From: Chloroflexota bacterium
GTDB lineage: Bacteria; Chloroflexota; Limnocylindria; Limnocylindrales; CSP1-4
NCBI GenBank assembly: GCA_016875645.1
Contig: VGPE01000019.1
Coordinates: 1 to 20,717, forward strand
DNA: 20,717 nt
Direction of reading: 5' to 3'
Position 1 is the stretch's first letter. The number at the start of each line of letters is the position of its first letter. Positions 7,591 through 14,749 of the stretch are shown one piece after another. The notes beneath the pieces were generated by a model. The model saw only the letters and a list, made by a program, of their open reading frames with translations, was not told the DNA's origin and made no database searches. A program made the position numbers and the translations under genes.

Positions 7591-7611
7591 GAAGGGCCCG
7601 ACCACGGCTTC

Positions 7612-7620
7612 GTATGATAC
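7612..7620. promoter_or_regulatory. Palindromic -10-like element between divergent genes
   Basis: GTATGATAC is an odd-centred perfect palindrome. It offers TATGAT on the plus strand (7613-7618) and TATCAT on the minus strand, both close to the TATAAT consensus. It lies in the 73-base gap between the aminotransferase-like gene (start 7590, -) and the rhodanese gene (start 7664, +). No convincing -35 is visible on either side. Confidence 0.45.
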
Positions 7621-7663
7621 CGATGATGCCCGCGGACCCCACCGACGCGACCGGTGCAGCGCC

Positions 7664-8506
7664 GTGAACGGCTTTGCCCGACCGGAGTTGCTCGCCTCCA
7701 CGGAGTGGCTCGCCGAGAACCTGCGTCGATCTGGCGTCCGCGTGATCGACGTGCGCTGGCGGCCCGACGGGACGGCGCGTGATCTCTTCGGGCGCTCCCA
7801 CATCCCGGGCGCGGCCTATCTCGATTGGGCGACCGACCTCGTGTCCGAAGAGGAAGCAGGGCAGTCGCTCCTGCTGTCGGGCCCCGAGGAAATCGCCGCG
7901 GCGCTCGCCCGCGTGGGCGTTCGCGACGGCAGCACGGTTGTGCTCTACGACGACATGTTGTCGCTGTACGCGTCGCGCGCCTGGTGGAGCATGCGTGTCT
8001 ACGGTCTCGAGGCCGTGCGAATCCTCGACGGGGGGTTCCCCGCGTGGCAGGCAGAAGGCCGGGCGGTCTCGAGCGCACCGGGAATGCCGGAGCCCGGCCT
8101 GTTCCACCCGCGCGGCCAGCTCCGGATGCGGCTGACCACGTCCGATCTGCGCGGCCTGCTTGGCGACACTACGGTCAGCCTGCTGGACGCGCGCGCCCCC
8201 GCCGAATTCCGCGGCCTGGAGGGCAATGCCCGCCGGCTGGGCCACATCCCGGGCGCCATCAATGTCCCGGTCGCGGCCACGCACGAGCCGGGCTCGCAGC
8301 GGTTCCGCAGTCCCATCGAGCTGCGCGAGCAGCTGCGGCGCGCGAACGAGATGTCAGGCCAGCGCCTGATCTGCTACGACGGCTCGGGGGTGCAGGCGAC
8401 CAAGCTGGCCTTCGTGCTGAGCCTGCTCGGCTACCGGGACGTGGCCGTCTACGACGGCGGCTGGGCAGAATGGGGCAACCGGCTGGACCTGCCGGTCGAG
8501 CGATAG
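7664..8506 (+). CDS. Tandem-rhodanese sulfurtransferase homologue without active-site Cys
   Basis: 280-aa two-domain rhodanese of the thiosulfate/3-mercaptopyruvate sulfurtransferase family. Domain 1 (about 10-135) carries ARPELLASTEWLAENL, HIPGAAYLDW and LDGGFPAW, and in the loop has YDD (95-97), as is usual for the inactive first domain. Domain 2 (about 155-278) carries LDARAPAEFRG, GHIPGAINVP and YDGGWAEWG. The catalytic loop, normally YCGSGV or SCGSGV, reads CYDGSGVQA: Asp239 (GAC, 8378-8380) replaces the persulfide cysteine, with a Cys two residues earlier (Cys237). Normal chemistry therefore seems lost. The GTG at 7664 places the conserved ARPELL start correctly and overlaps the stop of a 13-codon upstream frame (7626-7667). 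Confidence 0.85.
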   Translation: MNGFARPELLASTEWLAENLRRSGVRVIDVRWRPDGTARDLFGRSHIPGAAYLDWATDLVSEEEAGQSLLLSGPEEIAAALARVGVRDGSTVVLYDDMLSLYASRAWWSMRVYGLEAVRILDGGFPAWQAEGRAVSSAPGMPEPGLFHPRGQLRMRLTTSDLRGLLGDTTVSLLDARAPAEFRGLEGNARRLGHIPGAINVPVAATHEPGSQRFRSPIELREQLRRANEMSGQRLICYDGSGVQATKLAFVLSLLGYRDVAVYDGGWAEWGNRLDLPVER

Positions 8507-8507
8507 T

Positions 8508-8528
8508 CGGCCGCGGATCGTGCGGCCG
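8508..8528. terminator. Hairpin between convergent genes
   Basis: CGGCCGC / GCGGCCG, a perfect 7-bp stem with a 7-base loop, filling the 29-base gap between the convergent rhodanese (stop 8506) and the next gene (stop 8536). It could act in both directions. No T-tract. Confidence 0.5.
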
Positions 8529-8535
8529 TGGCCCA

Positions 8536-9129
8536 TCAGGGCTCGCGGCGGAGCGGGATGCCCTCGCGAACGCCGGTCGTGGCTGCCGGCGCCTCAGCCT
8601 CCTGGAGCTGGGCCAGGATGTGCGCCCGCGAGTGGTTGAACGCGACCATCGGGGCCGTGGTGGGCCTGACACCGGCAGTATCCGACCAGTACGAGGCCTC
8701 CGTCAGCGCGATGAAGCGCCCGGTCATCTCGCTGAGCGCGGTGTACAGCTCGCTGCCCGCGAGGATGTGGATCCGGCCGAGCAGCTTGAAGGGCGGCAGC
8801 ACGATCAGCGCGTCTTCGGGGGACTTCGGCAGGCGCATTTCGGGCTTCGGCTCCACGGTCGTGTCGGCGACCGCGAACAGCAGCGTGTTCAGGTTGACCT
8901 GTGCGAACTTTGCCCTGGCGGCCACGCCACGCTCGCCCAACTCCTCCAGCGACGCGTTGCGCACGACGATGAAGTCGTGCTCGGTCTGGTTGAGGATGTC
9001 GCTCATCCGATTGAGTCGGCTGGCAAGCGTGCCCCTCACGATGTGTGAGTCGGTCACGAGCGTGAGGTAGTGCTCGACGAGCGCGGGGACGCCGAAATCG
9101 CTCCCATAGTCGTACATGGCTCGCAGCAT
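8536..9129 (-). CDS. Hypothetical protein with an internally duplicated domain
   Basis: 197 aa, soluble, no signal peptide. Two halves look alike: about 24-88 (TDSHIVRGTL, SDILNQTEHDFIVVRNAS, VNLNTLLFAV) and about 118-173 (LGRIHILAG, LSEMTGRFIALTEASY, APMVAFNHSRAHIL). Both read as short beta strands around an E/T-x-x-F-I-[VA]-[VL] core, like a duplicated small barrel; a weak resemblance to the DUF6812-type pattern is noted from memory only. The ATG at 9129 is preferred because AGGAGG ends 4 bases upstream; a second ATG at 9117 is possible. Function unknown. Confidence 0.72.
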   Translation of the reverse strand: MLRAMYDYGSDFGVPALVEHYLTLVTDSHIVRGTLASRLNRMSDILNQTEHDFIVVRNASLEELGERGVAARAKFAQVNLNTLLFAVADTTVEPKPEMRLPKSPEDALIVLPPFKLLGRIHILAGSELYTALSEMTGRFIALTEASYWSDTAGVRPTTAPMVAFNHSRAHILAQLQEAEAPAATTGVREGIPLRREP

Positions 9130-9164
9130 CCGCCCTCCTCGGGCCGCCGCGCACCGGCCCATTG

Positions 9165-9183
9165 GGGTCATTGGCCATGACCC
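9165..9183. promoter_or_regulatory. Perfect inverted repeat upstream of the duplicated-domain gene
   Basis: GGGTCAT, 5-base spacer, ATGACCC. It sits 36 bases upstream of the minus-strand start at 9129, where an operator or a 5' leader hairpin would be. The rest of 9130-9373 shows no gene-like signal. Confidence 0.4.
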
Positions 9184-9373
9184 GTTCGGCGGCACGGGCA
9201 GGGCTGTGGCTGGCGCGCGGGCGTGCACCGGCCGTCCCATGCGGCGTCGCGGGCAGGGTCGCGGGCGATGCCCCGTCACCGCGGCGGTGGACGAGCAGGC
9301 GCAGTGGTGCCCGGCCGAAACGATGCGCTGACGGGCATCACGGGGACGCCCCCGGGCCATCGAACCGTCGCCG

Positions 9374-11089
9374 TCAGGCGGCGGGGCCGGAGCTCCTCGC
9401 TCCGGCGGTCACCAGGTGCTCGGCCCCGTGCTGCAGGCCGCGATACAGCTCGCGGACCGTGGCGAGCGTGTCCACCTCCGCGGCCGACTTGTCGGGCCGC
9501 AGCCGGGCGATCCGCGGGAAGCGCAGGGCAAATCCGGATTCGTGGCGATCGGAGCGCATGATCACGTCGAACGCCACCTCGACCACGACCGCTGGTTCCA
9601 CGGCGCGGAAGCGACCGTGCCGGCGGATCGTGTGGGCCTCGAACCAGGCCGTCATCTCGGCGATCTCGGCATCGGTCAGCCCGCTGTACGCCTTGCCGAT
9701 GGTCACCAGGCGTCCGGTCGCCTCGTCGCGGACCGCGAACGTGTAGTCCGACAGGACGCCGTGGCGCTTGCCGTGGCCGACCTCGACTCCGGTCACAACG
9801 CAGTCGATCGTGGCCAGCGCCTTCTTCATCTTGAGCCAGCCGTACCCCCGGCGGCCCGGCGAATAGCCGCTCTCGGGGTCCTTCACCATCAGGCCCTCGT
9901 TGCGGCGGGCGCGCGCGGCGTCGAAGACGGCCTCCAGTTCCTCGATCGTGGAGGCGCGCACGAGCGCCGAGAGCGCGAACGAGCCACCGTGGTCCGCAAG
10001 CGGCAGGGCCAGGCCCTCGAGGGCGGTCCGCCGTTCGGTGAGCGGTCGCGTCAGGAGCGGCTCCGGGGCCGCGCCCGCAGCCCGGGGCGCAAGGGCCAGC
10101 AGATCGAACGCCACGAAGATCACGGGTACCTCGGCCAGCACGGCCGCCGGCGGGTGCTTGCGCCCCAGCCGGGACTGGAGCGCCAGGAACGGCAGGACCA
10201 CACCGTCGCGATACGCGAGCAGTTCGCCATCCAGGATCCCGTCCCAGTCGAGGTCGCGCGCGCCCGCAACCACTTCGGGGAATTGCCCGCTCACGTCGTG
10301 CAGGTCGCGCGAGTAGAGCCGCACGGTGTCACCCTGGCGGTGCAACTGGGCGCGGATGCCATCGTACTTGTCCTCCACCCAGACCTCGGGTCCGAGCCGG
10401 GCGAGGATCTCGGCTGCGTCCTCGGCAGGCGAGGCCAGCATGAACTTGAGCGGATGGAAGAGCCGCAGCGACGCCGTGAACAGCCGGTCGTCGCGCGCGA
10501 GGGACGCGGTCTCGCCGACGTCTCCGGTCAGCATGTCGGCCCACTTCACGTCGTCGAGCGGCCGATCGAACGCGCGCGCGATCGCTGCCTCCAGGAGGCC
10601 CTCGCGCAGCCCGATCCGCAACTCGCCGGTCAGGACCTTGACGATGAACCTGGCCGTCCGCGGCTCCGAACGGGCGAGCAGCGAGCGGAAGATGGCGCCC
10701 TTGCGGGCGGGCCCGGACGCTGCCTCGATCTCCGCGAAGGCGGCGGCGACCTCGGACAGCGACGGACTCTCCTCGGGCGGAGGCTGGGTTGGCCGGAGTC
10801 GCAGGACGTCCTCCACCGCCAGACCGAGGTCCGACGAGCGGTCGTACGCCTCCCCCAGCGCGCCCGCGGGCACCTGGGCAAGGTCCGTCACGACCGTGGC
10901 GATGGTCGCCCAGCCGAGGCCCGTCGCCCGCTGGTCGGCCTCGGCGAATGGCCGCCCGGCGAGGAACCACGCGGCGGCACGAAGCTCGTCGGGGGCAAGA
11001 GTCCGGAGGTAGTCAGCCAGCAGCGCCGTCTTCTCTGAGGTGCGCGTGGTGGCAGCAACCCGCTCGGCGAGCTCGCTCCAGCGGTGCAC
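9374..11089 (-). CDS. lig: ATP-dependent DNA ligase, archaeal LigB-type
   Basis: 571-aa ATP-dependent DNA ligase that seals nicks through a ligase-AMP intermediate. The N-terminal DNA-binding domain (about 1-205) begins FxELAERxAAT-like and includes TGELRIGLREGLL. The adenylylation lysine is Lys241 in EDKYDGIRAQ (motif I). Motif III is near LDGELLAYRDG; motif IV and V regions include EGLMVKDPESGY and GYGWLKMKKA. The OB domain ends with ALRFPRIARLRPDK. Length is typical of archaeal/actinobacterial LigB. Bacteria replicate with NAD-dependent LigA, so this is probably an accessory repair ligase; no Ku or polymerase partner is adjacent. Start is GTG at 11089, nine bases from a palindromic -10-like element and without a ribosome site. 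Confidence 0.95.
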   Translation of the reverse strand: MHRWSELAERVAATTRTSEKTALLADYLRTLAPDELRAAAWFLAGRPFAEADQRATGLGWATIATVVTDLAQVPAGALGEAYDRSSDLGLAVEDVLRLRPTQPPPEESPSLSEVAAAFAEIEAASGPARKGAIFRSLLARSEPRTARFIVKVLTGELRIGLREGLLEAAIARAFDRPLDDVKWADMLTGDVGETASLARDDRLFTASLRLFHPLKFMLASPAEDAAEILARLGPEVWVEDKYDGIRAQLHRQGDTVRLYSRDLHDVSGQFPEVVAGARDLDWDGILDGELLAYRDGVVLPFLALQSRLGRKHPPAAVLAEVPVIFVAFDLLALAPRAAGAAPEPLLTRPLTERRTALEGLALPLADHGGSFALSALVRASTIEELEAVFDAARARRNEGLMVKDPESGYSPGRRGYGWLKMKKALATIDCVVTGVEVGHGKRHGVLSDYTFAVRDEATGRLVTIGKAYSGLTDAEIAEMTAWFEAHTIRRHGRFRAVEPAVVVEVAFDVIMRSDRHESGFALRFPRIARLRPDKSAAEVDTLATVRELYRGLQHGAEHLVTAGARSSGPAA

Positions 11090-11098
11090 GGCGGCGAT

Positions 11099-11106
11099 GG
11101 TATACC
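11099..11106. promoter_or_regulatory. Symmetric bidirectional -10-like element
   Basis: GGTATACC is a perfect palindrome giving TATACC on both strands. The distance from hexamer to GTG is 9 bases on each side (GTG at 11116 plus, GTG at 11089 minus). This implies transcription starts within about three bases of both start codons, so both genes would have nearly leaderless mRNAs. Neither has a Shine-Dalgarno and no -35 is recognised. Confidence 0.5.
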
Positions 11107-11115
11107 TTCCCTCGC

Positions 11116-11766
11116 GTGAACCAGCGAGCCTGGTCCCCGGACCGCCTGGTCGGCGAACGCGTCGTCCTCCGGCGGCACGCGCCAGCGAACCTCGTGCTCT
11201 TCAAGCGCTGGTACGCCGACCCCGAGGTGTCGCGGCTGACCCGTTACCAGGATGGCCCGATGCGCCCCGACGAGATCGAGCGGTTCTTCGCTGCGCGCGT
11301 GATCGGGTCGGACTCGTTCACCATGGCCGTTCACATCCGCGCGACGGACCGCCTGATCGGCAGCTGCGCATTCAGCCAACTCGACCCGGACAACGGGTCG
11401 GCGCTGTACCACATCACGATTGGCGAGAAGGACGCCTGGGGCCAGGGCTACGGCAGCGACGCGACGCGCCTGATGCTGGAGCACGCCTTCGTGCGTCTCA
11501 ACCTGCACCGCGTCGCACTCTCCGTGTTTGCCTTCAACGAGCGCGCGATCCGCGCCTACCGCAGGGCGGGCTTCGTGGCCGAGGGTCGCGCACGCGAGGC
11601 CATCTGGCGCGACGGCCGTTACTGGGACGAGATCACGATGAGCATCCTCGATCATGAGTGGCGGGCGCTCCAGGCGAAACACCCCCGCGTGGGCGCGACC
11701 ACGAACGGTGAGCCGGGCACACTCAACGAGATCGGCGAATTGCCCGCGCCCCTGACGTCGCACTGA
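11116..11766 (+). CDS. GNAT family N-acetyltransferase (RimJ/RimL-like)
   Basis: 216-aa GCN5-related acetyltransferase. The acetyl-CoA pyrophosphate loop is WGQGYGSDA (Q110-x-x-G113), following the beta strand ALYHITIGEKD; LHRVALSVFAFNERAIRAYRRAGFVAEGR is the typical C-terminal half with the N-x-x-A-[IR]-x-x-Y motif. Members acetylate protein N-termini, antibiotics or small molecules; the substrate is unknown. The C-terminal tail after DHEWRALQ (about 30 residues) is low-complexity. The GTG at 11116 fits the family start; the open frame upstream overlaps the ligase gene and is not native. Its stop overlaps the next ATG as TGATG, so it heads the transporter operon. Confidence 0.87.
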   Translation: MNQRAWSPDRLVGERVVLRRHAPANLVLFKRWYADPEVSRLTRYQDGPMRPDEIERFFAARVIGSDSFTMAVHIRATDRLIGSCAFSQLDPDNGSALYHITIGEKDAWGQGYGSDATRLMLEHAFVRLNLHRVALSVFAFNERAIRAYRRAGFVAEGRAREAIWRDGRYWDEITMSILDHEWRALQAKHPRVGATTNGEPGTLNEIGELPAPLTSH

Positions 11767-12044
11767 TGCCGTCCAGCGGTCCTGCCGCCGATGCGGCCCG
11801 CCAGGCGTTCCGTGAGCACCTCGACGCGAAGGGGCACGCCGTGAACAACGCGCGTGCCGCGGTGACCGGACTTGAAGCGGCCTTCGCCATGGGCACCCTG
11901 CGTCGCACGCCGGAGTTGCACCAGATGCTCGCGGACCTCGGCGTGGCATTGGACCAGGAAGACGGGCAGCGGCTGGGCGGCAAGAGCGCCGAAGCTGCCA
12001 AGTTCATCCTGCGGGCGATCGCGGGCGAACTCGAGAACGCGTGA
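11766..12044 (+). CDS. Small helical hypothetical protein
   Basis: 92 aa, Ala-rich and predicted mostly helical (residues 8-42, 49-62, 74-90), no membrane segment or signal. The ATG overlaps the acetyltransferase stop (TGATG) and the stop overlaps the ATPase GTG (GTGA), so it is translationally coupled on both sides. Family not recognised. Its place suggests a partner of the acetyltransferase or the transporter. Confidence 0.72.
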   Translation: MPSSGPAADAARQAFREHLDAKGHAVNNARAAVTGLEAAFAMGTLRRTPELHQMLADLGVALDQEDGQRLGGKSAEAAKFILRAIAGELENA

Positions 12045-13273
12045 CCAGCGCCATCGCCCCCGCCCCATCGGGGGCGACGCCGGAAGGCGGATCGGGCCGT
12101 GCCGCGACGGTCGAATTCGTCCACGTCACCAAGCACTTCGACAGCGGCGCCCGGTGGTCCGGCACACCCGGTGCGCTGAACGACCTCTCGCTCAAGGTGC
12201 CGGCCGGCCGGATCTGCGTGATCGTGGGCCCGTCGGGGTGTGGCAAGACCACCTCGCTCAAGATGGTCAACCGCCTGATCGAGCCCACGTCGGGCCAGGT
12301 CCTGCTCGACGGGGTCGACATCGAGAGCCGTGACGTCATCGACCTGCGGCGCAGCATCGGCTACGTGATCCAGCAGACGGGTCTCTTTCCGCACCAGACC
12401 GTGATCGAGAACGTGGCGGCGGTACCCCGGCTGCTCGGCTGGCCGGCCGCGAAGCGAAGCGCCCGTTCCGAGGAACTGCTCGCGCTGGTCGGGCTGGACC
12501 CGGCGGCCTACGGCACGCGCTATCCGGCACAGCTTTCGGGCGGCGAGCGCCAGCGCGTGGGCGTGGCCCGCGCCCTGGCCGCCGATCCCCCGATCATGCT
12601 GATGGACGAGCCGTTCGGGGCGGTCGACCCGCTCGTCCGCGAGCGGCTTCAGCAGGAGTTCCTGCGCCTCCAGCGCGACCTCGCCAAGACGATCCTCTTT
12701 GTGACCCACGACGTGGACGAGGCGATCAGGCTGGGCGATCAGGTCGCCGTGCTCGAGCGGGGCGGCCGGCTCGCGCAGGTCGGTACGCCGGAGGAAGTCC
12801 TTGCAAACCCTGCGTCTGACTTCGTGGCCCGCTTCGTGGGCGCCGACCGCGGCCTCAAGCGCCTCTCGCTGGTGCGGGTCGGGCAGTTGCGGCTGCGGGA
12901 GCCGGCGACGGCCCGCGTCGGCGAGCCGGCGACGAGCGTGCGCGACAAGGTCACCGGCGCGTTTCCGTACGTGCTCGTCGTGGACGACGACGGGCGGCCG
13001 ATCGGCTGCGCCGATCCCGATCAGCTCACCGGGGACGGATCGGTCACGGCGTCCGGGCTGGTCCCGGCGAGCCCCGTCCTGACGCCCGACACGACGCTGC
13101 GGGACGCGCTCTCGATGCTGCTCACGGCCCAGGCCCTTGCCGGCGTCGTGGTCGACGCGGCGGGACGCGCGACCGGAGTGCTCACCATCGACGAGATCGG
13201 CGACTGGTTCCGGATGGAGGCGGGCCGATTGAGGGCGGGGCCGTCCGGCACGGGCATGCCGGCGGTGGGCTGA
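12041..13273 (+). CDS. opuCA: Osmoprotectant (glycine betaine/choline) ABC transporter ATPase with CBS domains
   Basis: 410-aa ATPase of a quaternary-amine uptake system (OpuCA/ProV type). Walker A GPSGCGKT at 63-70, Q-loop at 111-112, signature LSGGE at 165-169, Walker B IMLMDEP at 185-191, switch His223. The FPHQTVIENVAAVPRLLGW segment is typical of the OpuCA/ProV subfamily. A C-terminal tandem CBS-like region (about 280-390; FPYVLVVDDDGRPIG, LAGVVVDAAGRATGVLT) is expected to sense ionic strength or nucleotide. The first 22 residues are low-complexity and the start could be slightly later, but GTG at 12041 overlaps the preceding stop. Forms a complex with the next three genes. Confidence 0.93.
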   Translation: MTSAIAPAPSGATPEGGSGRAATVEFVHVTKHFDSGARWSGTPGALNDLSLKVPAGRICVIVGPSGCGKTTSLKMVNRLIEPTSGQVLLDGVDIESRDVIDLRRSIGYVIQQTGLFPHQTVIENVAAVPRLLGWPAAKRSARSEELLALVGLDPAAYGTRYPAQLSGGERQRVGVARALAADPPIMLMDEPFGAVDPLVRERLQQEFLRLQRDLAKTILFVTHDVDEAIRLGDQVAVLERGGRLAQVGTPEEVLANPASDFVARFVGADRGLKRLSLVRVGQLRLREPATARVGEPATSVRDKVTGAFPYVLVVDDDGRPIGCADPDQLTGDGSVTASGLVPASPVLTPDTTLRDALSMLLTAQALAGVVVDAAGRATGVLTIDEIGDWFRMEAGRLRAGPSGTGMPAVG

Positions 13274-13279
13274 TCCGGC

Positions 13280-13963
13280 GTGCGCGACAAGCCACTCCTG
13301 GACTGGGCCTGGGTCTTCGACCATCTCGACGACATCGGCGGGCGTTCGCTCCAGCACCTGCAGCTGGCGCTGCTCGCTGTCGCTGCCGGCTTGGCGATCT
13401 CGATGGCCGTCGGCATCATCGTCGCCCGCCGACCGCGAGTTGCCGCCGTGGTGATCGGCGTCAGCGGCATCCTCTACACGATCCCCTCGATCGCCGCATT
13501 CGCGGCCCTCGTCCCGATCACCGGCCTGAGTACGCTCACCGCACTGATCCCGCTGACCGCGTACACGCAGCTGATCTTGATCCGCAACATCGTCGCGGGC
13601 CTGACAGGGGTCGCCCCCGAGGTGCTCGAGACGGCCGACGCCATGGGCTACACGCCGCGTGCGCGCCTGCTCCGCATCGAGCTGCCGCTCGCGATCCCGC
13701 TCATCGTCGCCGGCCTGCGCGTCGCGTCGGTCTCGACGATCGGCCTCGTCACCGTGGCGGCGATCATCGGCGACAACTTCGGGGGCCTCGGCGTGTTCAT
13801 CAACGACGGGCTTCGCAACTTCTTCCCGACCGCGGTGTACGTCGGCGCGGTGATGTCGGTCCTGCTGGCGGTCCTGGTCGACGTGGCCTTCGTCCTGCTC
13901 GAGCGAGTCGCAACGCCGTGGAGCCGCCTGCCGGCCACCGTCGTCGAAACCGGCGGGGCATGA
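13280..13963 (+). CDS. opuCB: Osmoprotectant ABC transporter permease
   Basis: 227-aa inner-membrane subunit of the OpuC/ProW type. Helices at about 25-49, 55-80, 84-106, 138-165 and 188-209. The cytoplasmic EAA loop (APEVLETADAMGYTPRARLLRIELPLAIPLI, about 112-142) docks on the ATPase. GDNFGGLG is a family hallmark. GTG start six bases after the ATPase stop; the stop overlaps the next permease start. Confidence 0.92.
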   Translation: MRDKPLLDWAWVFDHLDDIGGRSLQHLQLALLAVAAGLAISMAVGIIVARRPRVAAVVIGVSGILYTIPSIAAFAALVPITGLSTLTALIPLTAYTQLILIRNIVAGLTGVAPEVLETADAMGYTPRARLLRIELPLAIPLIVAGLRVASVSTIGLVTVAAIIGDNFGGLGVFINDGLRNFFPTAVYVGAVMSVLLAVLVDVAFVLLERVATPWSRLPATVVETGGA

Positions 13964-14685
13964 TGGAAGGCCTGATCGACATCGCGAGCTGGCTCCTTCA
14001 CCCGGCCCACTGGAGCGGGCCGGACGGCATCCCTGCCCGCGCCTGGGAGCACCTGGCGCTCTCGAGCGTCGCGCTCCTCCTGGCCCTGCTCGTGGCAGTG
14101 CCGCTCGGTCTGCTGATCGGGCATACCCGACGAGGCGACCTGCTCGCGATCAACCTTGCCAACCTGGCGCGGGCGGTCCCTTCCTACGCGGTGATGGTGA
14201 TGGCGCTGCCTCTGACGCTGTCCCTGGACCCGAGAAACGGTCTCACCATCTATCCGATCGCGATCGCCATGGTCCTCCTCGCCATCGTGCCGATCCTCGT
14301 GAACGCCTACACGGGCGTCCGCGACGTCGACCGCGAACTCGTGGAGGCGGCACGCGCCATGGGCTGCACGGAGAGCCAGGTCCTGCGCCAGGTGGAACTG
14401 CCGCTCGCCATCCCCGTGATCGTGGGCGGGATCCGGACCGCGGCGGTGCAGGTGGTGGCGACGGCGGCGCTCGGGGCGATCCTGGGCTACGGCGGCCTGG
14501 GCCGGCACCTCATCGACGGGATCGCGCGCCGTGAGTACGACCGCCTGTGGGCGGGCGTGATCCTGATCGCCGGCCTGGCCATCCTCACCGAGGTCCTCTT
14601 CGCAGACGTCCAGCGACGCCTGACATCGCCCGGCCTGCGCATCGCCCGGACCGGCGCCGCCGCCGAGGCGTCCGAACCCCGCTGA
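13960..14685 (+). CDS. opuCD: Osmoprotectant ABC transporter permease
   Basis: 241-aa second permease, homologous to the first. Helices at about 32-54, 74-88, 98-118, 148-175 and 198-215. EAA loop: ELVEAARAMGCTESQVLRQVELPLAIPVI. GYGGLG corresponds to the family glycine motif. Start ATG at 13960 overlaps the previous TGA (ATGA); a second ATG follows immediately at 13963. Expected to form a heterodimeric channel with the first permease. Confidence 0.92.
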   Translation: MMEGLIDIASWLLHPAHWSGPDGIPARAWEHLALSSVALLLALLVAVPLGLLIGHTRRGDLLAINLANLARAVPSYAVMVMALPLTLSLDPRNGLTIYPIAIAMVLLAIVPILVNAYTGVRDVDRELVEAARAMGCTESQVLRQVELPLAIPVIVGGIRTAAVQVVATAALGAILGYGGLGRHLIDGIARREYDRLWAGVILIAGLAILTEVLFADVQRRLTSPGLRIARTGAAAEASEPR

Positions 14686-14703
14686 CGCTACTGTTGCGCG
14701 CGG

Positions 14704-14722
14704 GCGCCGTCGCAGACGGCGC
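14704..14722 (+). promoter_or_regulatory. Hairpin between permease and receptor genes
   Basis: Perfect 8-bp stem GCGCCGTC / GACGGCGC with loop GCA, lying 18 bases after the permease stop and 27 bases before the receptor ATG. Hairpins at this junction in binding-protein ABC operons commonly protect or attenuate mRNA so the receptor is made in excess; that role is inferred here. Confidence 0.5.
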
Positions 14723-14749
14723 AGGAACACGATCGAAGGGTTCAGACCC

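Noticed and set aside
9416..11038. 540-codon plus-strand frame opposite the ligase gene
   Set aside because: Antisense shadow: high GC at third positions leaves long frames open. The ligase motifs on the other strand are unambiguous and this frame is Arg/Gly/Pro-rich without family features.
11723..13357. 544-codon minus-strand frame opposite the transporter ATPase
   Set aside because: Covers the Walker motifs of a certain gene; shadow.
14686..14749. Riboswitch before the receptor gene
   Set aside because: Only a simple hairpin is seen in 64 bases; no room for an aptamer.
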